The notes beneath the pieces are model-generated. The model saw only the letters and a program-made list of their open reading frames with translations, made no database searches and had not been told where the DNA came from. Positions 59,860-64,000 of a stretch of DNA of 64,000 nt are shown here, piece by piece. The stretch covers positions 930,001-994,000 of the forward strand of contig JAOWBW010000320.1 of assembly GCA_026119855.1 (NCBI GenBank), written 5' to 3'. The position numbers were made by a program, and so were the translations under genes. Numbering within the stretch: position 1 is the first letter of the stretch; the number at the start of each line of letters is the position of its first letter. This DNA comes from Campanula takesimana. Lineage: Eukaryota; Streptophyta; Magnoliopsida; Asterales; Campanulaceae.

Positions 59860-61031
59860 GGGTCTTGCTCCTGTGAGAACCAAATTATATGAGAACCATG
59901 AGAACCATTATCAGCCCTTAGATTAGAACAAATTGGACGCTCCAGATTAGAGTTAAAACAAAAAGGAGGCGGTGGCAATTTTGAAATTAAAGTAGACGCG
60001 GGGGCATAATGGTCATATCCCTTTAAAAACATAACGCGCGCCGAAGTCGGTAAGGCGAGTTCCTTAGATACAGAAGGTATTTCTTACAGTATCCAATAAA
60101 TGAAACATACAATACACTCGTTACTTGCCTTAGTGTATCCAACAAAATGTTCCAGTTATAGGATACACAAACCATTGGTCTTAGTGTATCTAATAACTGG
60201 TCTTAGTGTATCTAATAAATGGTCTTGGTGTATCTAATGAAATATGATACTATGTTCCAGTTATAGGATACACAAATCATTGGTCTTAGTGTATCTAATA
60301 ACTAGTCTTAGTGTATCTAATGAATGGTCTTAGTGTATCTAATAAATTGTCTTCGGGTATCTAATGAAACATGGTACTATGTTCCAGTTATAGGATACAC
60401 AAACCATTGGTCTTAGTGTATCTAATAACTGGTCTTAGTGTATCTAATAATGGTCTTAGTGTATCTAATAATGGTCATACTGTATCTAATAAATTGTCTT
60501 AGTGTATCTAATAAATTGTCTTGGTGTATCTAATGAAATATGATACTATGTTCCAGTTATTGGATACACAAACTATTGGTCTTGGTGTATCTAATAACTG
60601 GTCTTAGTGTATCTAATAATGGTCTCAGTGTATCTAACGATTTATTACAAAAATGCCACCGCTTCCCTTTGAGTTATAGGATACACAAACTATTGGTCTT
60701 GGTGTATCTAATAACTGGTCTTAGTGTATCTAATAATAGTCTCAGTGTATCTAACGATTTATTACAAAAAATGCCACCGCTTCCCTTTGAGTTATAGGAT
60801 ACACAAACTATTGTCTTAGTGTATCTAACGAATTATTACAAAAATGCCACCGCTCTCTTAAAATAAAAACATAACGATACAATCCCTGTTCTGCCCTTGA
60901 AGTTCTGACTTATTTCAAAAATGCCACCGCATCTTGTCCACCCCCAAGTCGATCTGCGCCGTCCTTTTTTTTCTAATCCAACGGCTGCTGTTGGTTCTCA
61001 CACACTTATGGTTCTCATTTGAGCACCTACC
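59860..61031 (+). mobile_element. MITE copy C, 1.17 kb, with an internal minisatellite
   Basis: The left end is GGTCTTGCTCCTGTGAGAAC; the right end is GGTTCTCATTTGAGCACCTA. Inside, about 20-22-bp units (GGTCTTAGTGTATCTAATAA) repeat some 15-20 times at 60175-60830. They are grouped into higher-order blocks starting GATACTATGTTCCAGTTA, and later into blocks containing AAAAATGCCACCGCTTCCCT. A GGCGGTGGCA module at 59968 is inverted at 60917-60930. TA runs flank the element. No coding capacity. Confidence 0.7.
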
Positions 61032-61064
<33 letters not shown>

Positions 61065-61338
61065 ATATATATATAGTATATTGTTGGCTCGTAATCCCTT
61101 TTCAGGGGAGCAGCCCCTCCAATTAGAGTCTCCGGATAATAAGGCCCTTATGGGCTGGGCCAATTTGCTTGTCGATCAAAAGTATTTCTTTTTCTAAAAT
61201 AAAGACACAGTATTATAAGAGAAACCCCATGTTTTGATTTTGAGGTAACTTTTGCATGAAAAGACCCATTAATACATCAATTAAAAAAAATCATAAAACT
61301 TTGTTACAAAAAATAAAAAATAGAGCCAAGCTCAATAT
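61032..61338. other. TA microsatellite and short intergenic stretch
   Basis: A TA/GTATG microsatellite lies at 61032-61077. The rest shows no gene. Confidence 0.5.
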
Positions 61339-61563
61339 GGACCCGGAACCGCTTCACCTAAGTTAGCTCACCCCTCCACCCAACGGCTCCGATCAAGGTC
61401 ACATAGGCGAGCGGTTTGGGTGTGCGGTTAAGATGATTTCAATTTTTTGTGGGTCCTACTGAATTCGGACACATCTTAACCGTTGGGTGGAGCTAAAATG
61501 AGGTGGCTCCAATCTACACCATTGGGTGGAGCTAACCGCTCAGTGCAGCGGTTCAAAATCCAA
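61339..61563. mobile_element. MITE with GGACCCGGAACCGC ends
   Basis: The left end is GGACCCGGAACCGCTTCACC; the right end contains GCAGCGGTTCAAAATCC. The short duplication CTCAATAT is at 61331-61338 and 61564-61571, so the TSD is 8-9 bp. It is internally palindromic around CCACCCAACGGCTCC. A related copy lies at about 28374-28600 in inverted orientation. Confidence 0.7.
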
Positions 61564-61571
61564 CTCAATAT

Positions 61572-61858
61572 CTTATCAAGAAGAGTCATCTCCTGAAAAG
61601 TACGTTTTTATTAGGAAACGCGTGTTTTAAAATACGCGGTGAGATTTTTGTAAATAATCAAAATATTTAAAAGCGGTGACATTTTTTAAATAATCGAAAC
61701 TTCTCAACATCATCAACAATACTATCAATAACAAGTTTTAGATTTTTATTAGGATAATTAAATTAATCTAAAATCATTGCTCAAAGTAACATAAATAAAA
61801 AAAGCGTGAAGATCATTTTGGGAGGGATGAATTATGAAACATATAGATTTTCAGTTAT
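61572..61858. other. Degenerate MITE pieces
   Basis: At 61586-61700 is a D-family fragment (CTCCTGAAAAGTACG, then GCGGTGAGATTTTTGTAAAT). At about 61700-61830 is the right half of a Stowaway of the 5455-5769 subfamily (TTATTAGGATAATTAAATTA, ending TCATTTTGGGAGGGATGA). Confidence 0.5.
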
Positions 61859-61867
61859 CTCTTAAAA

Positions 61868-62379
61868 GAGTTGGTCTCCTGTAAAACGCGTTTTTCCTAC
61901 TGGTTAGGAAAAACATGTTTTTCAAAACCTTCTAGCTATCACTTTCAAAGGTTCTGGCTATCAATCTCATATCTAGAAGACTTTATATTGATATCCAGAA
62001 GGCTTTATATTGAAATCCAGGACCTTTCTGGCTATCACTTTCAAAGGTTCTGGCTATCAATCTCATATGCAGAAGGCTTTATATTGATATCCAGGACCTT
62101 TCTGGCTATCATTTTCAAAGTTTCTGACTATCAATCTCATATCTAGAAGGCTTTATATTGATATCCAGAACCGTTGAGAAGTTCCGATTATTTACAAAAT
62201 GACTCTTCTGGCTACCACTTTCAAAGGTTCTGACTATCAATATTATATCCAGAAGGTTTTATAATTATATCTAGAACCGTTGAGAAGTTCTGATTACTTA
62301 CAAAAATGCCACAACGTTTTTTTTTTAAACACGTTTTTCCTAAACGTTTGGAAAAAAGCGTTTTTCCCAAGATTTTGCG
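61868..62379. mobile_element. 512-bp Mutator-type MITE with internal minisatellite (D family)
   Basis: The 9-bp TSD CTCTTAAAA is at 61859-61867 and 62380-62388. The left end is GAGTTGGTCTCCTGTAAAAC. The interior repeats TTCTGGCTATCACTTTCAAA-like units with TCATATCTAGAAGGCTTTAT spacers about four times. Subterminal AAAAATGCCAC at 62302-62312 is the degenerate form of the GCGGTGGCATTTTT module. Related copy: 28888-29343, whose internal repeat is completely different. Confidence 0.8.
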
Positions 62380-62388
62380 CTCTTAAAA

Positions 62389-62819
62389 TAAAATTTGTAC
62401 ATTCATTTAAAGACAAATGGATTACTGGCTAGAGTCGGTCCCCGTATAACTAATATCTTACTGGTTAATCAATCAACACTATGAAATAGTGTAAATAAGA
62501 AGTCTCTCACTTAGCTTTATAAAAAAAAAAGTCTCTCATTTATATTCTACGCAATAATCACTTTTATATTCAAGGGACACATTTCCAATTTGTTAGGTTT
62601 TATAATTGACATTGTAAGAGAAGATGACAAAGACACCAGCACAGTGATCGAGTGGTTTAAATTTCTAATCAAGAAGTCTTTGTGATTTTTTTAAAAGAAA
62701 GATAGATTGTTTCAAAAAAGAAAAAAAAGAAAAAGAAAATAAAGATAGATAGATATTTATTAGCAGTATACGAATAAAAGAGAAGCAGTATACACGAATA
62801 AAGGAGAAGATGCTTTATA
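62389..62819. other. Intergenic AT-rich sequence
   Basis: I see no gene or complete element. There is an A-rich tract at about 62716-62740 and a short duplication of GCAGTATACNCGAATAAA at 62764-62800. Confidence 0.5.
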
Positions 62820-63077
62820 CTCCCTCTGTCCCTAAATGAGTGTCCAAATTCTATTTTAAGGGACACTGAAAATCTCAACTTTCTGAACAATTTGGTAACA
62901 ACGGTTCATATATAATCTTGTAATCTCCTTTCCAAACCCTTAGTTTTGCATGTATAAAGAAACCGGTGACAAAAATTTCGAAAAAAAACGTTTAGGGAGA
63001 AAGTTATGCTAAAAAAAGACACTCATTTAGGGACAATTTTTTTTTGAAAATGGACACTCATTTAAGGACAAATGGAG
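62820..63077. mobile_element. 258-bp Stowaway MITE
   Basis: The left end CTCCCTCTGTCCCTAAATGA and the inverse right end TCATTTAAGGACAAATGGAG are flanked by TA. It is a close copy of 33660-33917. Confidence 0.85.
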
Positions 63078-63096
63078 TAATAAATAGAGGCTCATT

Positions 63097-63351
63097 TTAA
63101 ATATGAGAATCACTATATTCGTGAGCAATTCTCGACAGACAGTCAACTGCTACATTCGTAATATAATTTAAATGCATGATTACAAATAGACTATTTTGAA
63201 CAAATAAAAATTTATAAGAGGCAAGTAAACCACCAACATTCACTTTATCCAATTCTTTTTTGATGCTGCAAAAAACGTACCGTATCAGTCTTTCATCTAA
63301 CGGTTCGGATAAATCCAGGAAAGAGAACTCCTCGAATGGATCTGCACACAC
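63097..63351 (-). pseudogene. Possible RNase H C-terminal remnant of a non-LTR element
   Basis: This open frame of 84 codons ends with FVIMHLNYITNVAVDCLSRI, which resembles the C-terminal H-x-x-R-E-x-N-x-V-A-D-x-L-A pattern of RVT_3-type RNase H in plant LINEs. The expected Arg-Glu is missing and the N-terminal catalytic part is not seen. It may equally be a chance frame. Confidence 0.3.
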
Positions 63352-64000
63352 GAAACAATAAAACGTGAACTAGCCGGAGCTTCACCGCCGAAGGACCTCT
63401 GGCGTGAGAGTAAGAATATGTTTGTATGTGATAAAATAAAGAGAAATCAATTGACTAGAGTAAAATCCAAGAATTTCATTACCCGTGAATTGTATTGAGG
63501 GCCTATTTATATAGTTGTAGGTGAATTGAGTCCTGACTTATCAAGTAAGCCAAGGAACCTGTATTGAGGTAAAACTCGTATTCTGGGGGATAGAATCCTG
63601 ATAAGGATGATCATTGTCCCTGTTATCTTGTAAAAGAGGTCTCCTTGTTTAGATAAGGATTCCATGTATTTGTATAGAACTTGGATTCTGCTTGTTGGTG
63701 CAGCGTTATATTAGGAATGCAACTCTATCCCTTTTAAGTCGGCACAAGTCGGCATACGACCCACACCTCGGCATATGCCTAGCTGGGCTACGTCTGGACC
63801 ATTGATCATGGACTTGGGCCTGTACACATCATAACCCAATCCCTCGGTTCAGTACATGTCGTTCAGTGGCCCCCCGAGTTTCTATCTCGGCTCGTCGAGT
63901 AGGAACTAAACCGTGCTATCTTCATTAATTAAAGTCTTACTGACATTGATTTGACTAGCAGCCGCCAAAATCCATATATCTTCTGACACCCTTTATTTCC
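63352..64000. other. Unassigned sequence at the right edge
   Basis: The phrases AGCTTCACCGCCGAAGGACC and GGGCCTATTTATATAG and the tandem AAGTCGGCA/CTCGGCATA motifs suggest part of a retrotransposon LTR continuing beyond the window, but no boundary is visible. I see no gene. Confidence 0.35.

Noticed and set aside
60175..60830. Minisatellite considered as a centromeric or satellite array
   Set aside because: It is confined within one MITE and consists of short 20-22 bp units, not a long satellite.

Overview
This is nuclear DNA from a flowering plant, almost certainly a eudicot. The signs are spliced genes with GT-AG introns, an SPPPP-type extensin, dozens of Stowaway MITEs with CTCCCTCCGTCCC-type ends, plant LINE, Harbinger, Mutator-like and hAT elements, and Tekay-like LTR retrotransposons primed by initiator tRNA-Met. 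I cannot name the species. There are two credible host genes. One is the 3' part of an RRM-protein gene like the NSR (nuclear speckle RNA-binding protein) family, with exons between 566 and 6656 on +. The other is a complete extensin gene at 32023-32679 on +. Nearly everything else is mobile DNA, much of it nested. I see no tRNA, rRNA, CRISPR or organellar genes.

Layout. 1-6656: NSR-like gene, whose last intron (3.8 kb) holds a 9-bp-TSD MITE, two hAT MITEs and several Stowaways. 7107-11062: one Stowaway MITE split by three ~1.1-1.3 kb Mutator-like elements, one nested inside another. 11160-22123: a plant LINE with 14-bp target duplications, broken by a 2.4-kb solo LTR and by a 4.4-kb block of Copia-type LTR sequence; its endonuclease and reverse transcriptase are gone. 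22340-27797: a PIF/Harbinger element with both genes broken, carrying two solo LTRs and flanked by an almost perfect 174-bp direct duplication. 27972-34431: small MITEs, microsatellites and the extensin gene. 34432-43616: a Tekay-like LTR retrotransposon on the minus strand. 43621-47704: Stowaways, including one split by a 2-kb solo LTR. 47947-58670: a Mutator-type MITE split by a second, much younger Tekay-like element on the plus strand (48667-58351). 58798-62379: a cluster of MITEs with internal minisatellites, several of them sitting in TA microsatellites. 62820-64000: a Stowaway, a possible RNase H remnant and unassigned sequence.

Most boundaries come from target-site duplications (TSDs) read directly: 5 bp for LTRs, 8 bp for hAT, 9-10 bp for Mutator-like, TA for Stowaway. 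They allow a relative order of insertions. Points that deserve a second look: (1) the two Tekay-like elements share an unusual layout, with an AT-hook ORF and a degenerate repeat array where the first half of gag should be, and no visible protease active site; the plus-strand copy nevertheless has almost identical LTRs; (2) GC-rich short-palindrome clusters recur in LTRs of several unrelated families; (3) a modular MITE superfamily shares ends and a GCGGTGGCATTTTTGTAA module but has private internal minisatellites; (4) a 174-bp duplication flanks the Harbinger element; (5) a Stowaway-like end abuts the TATA box of one LTR family.
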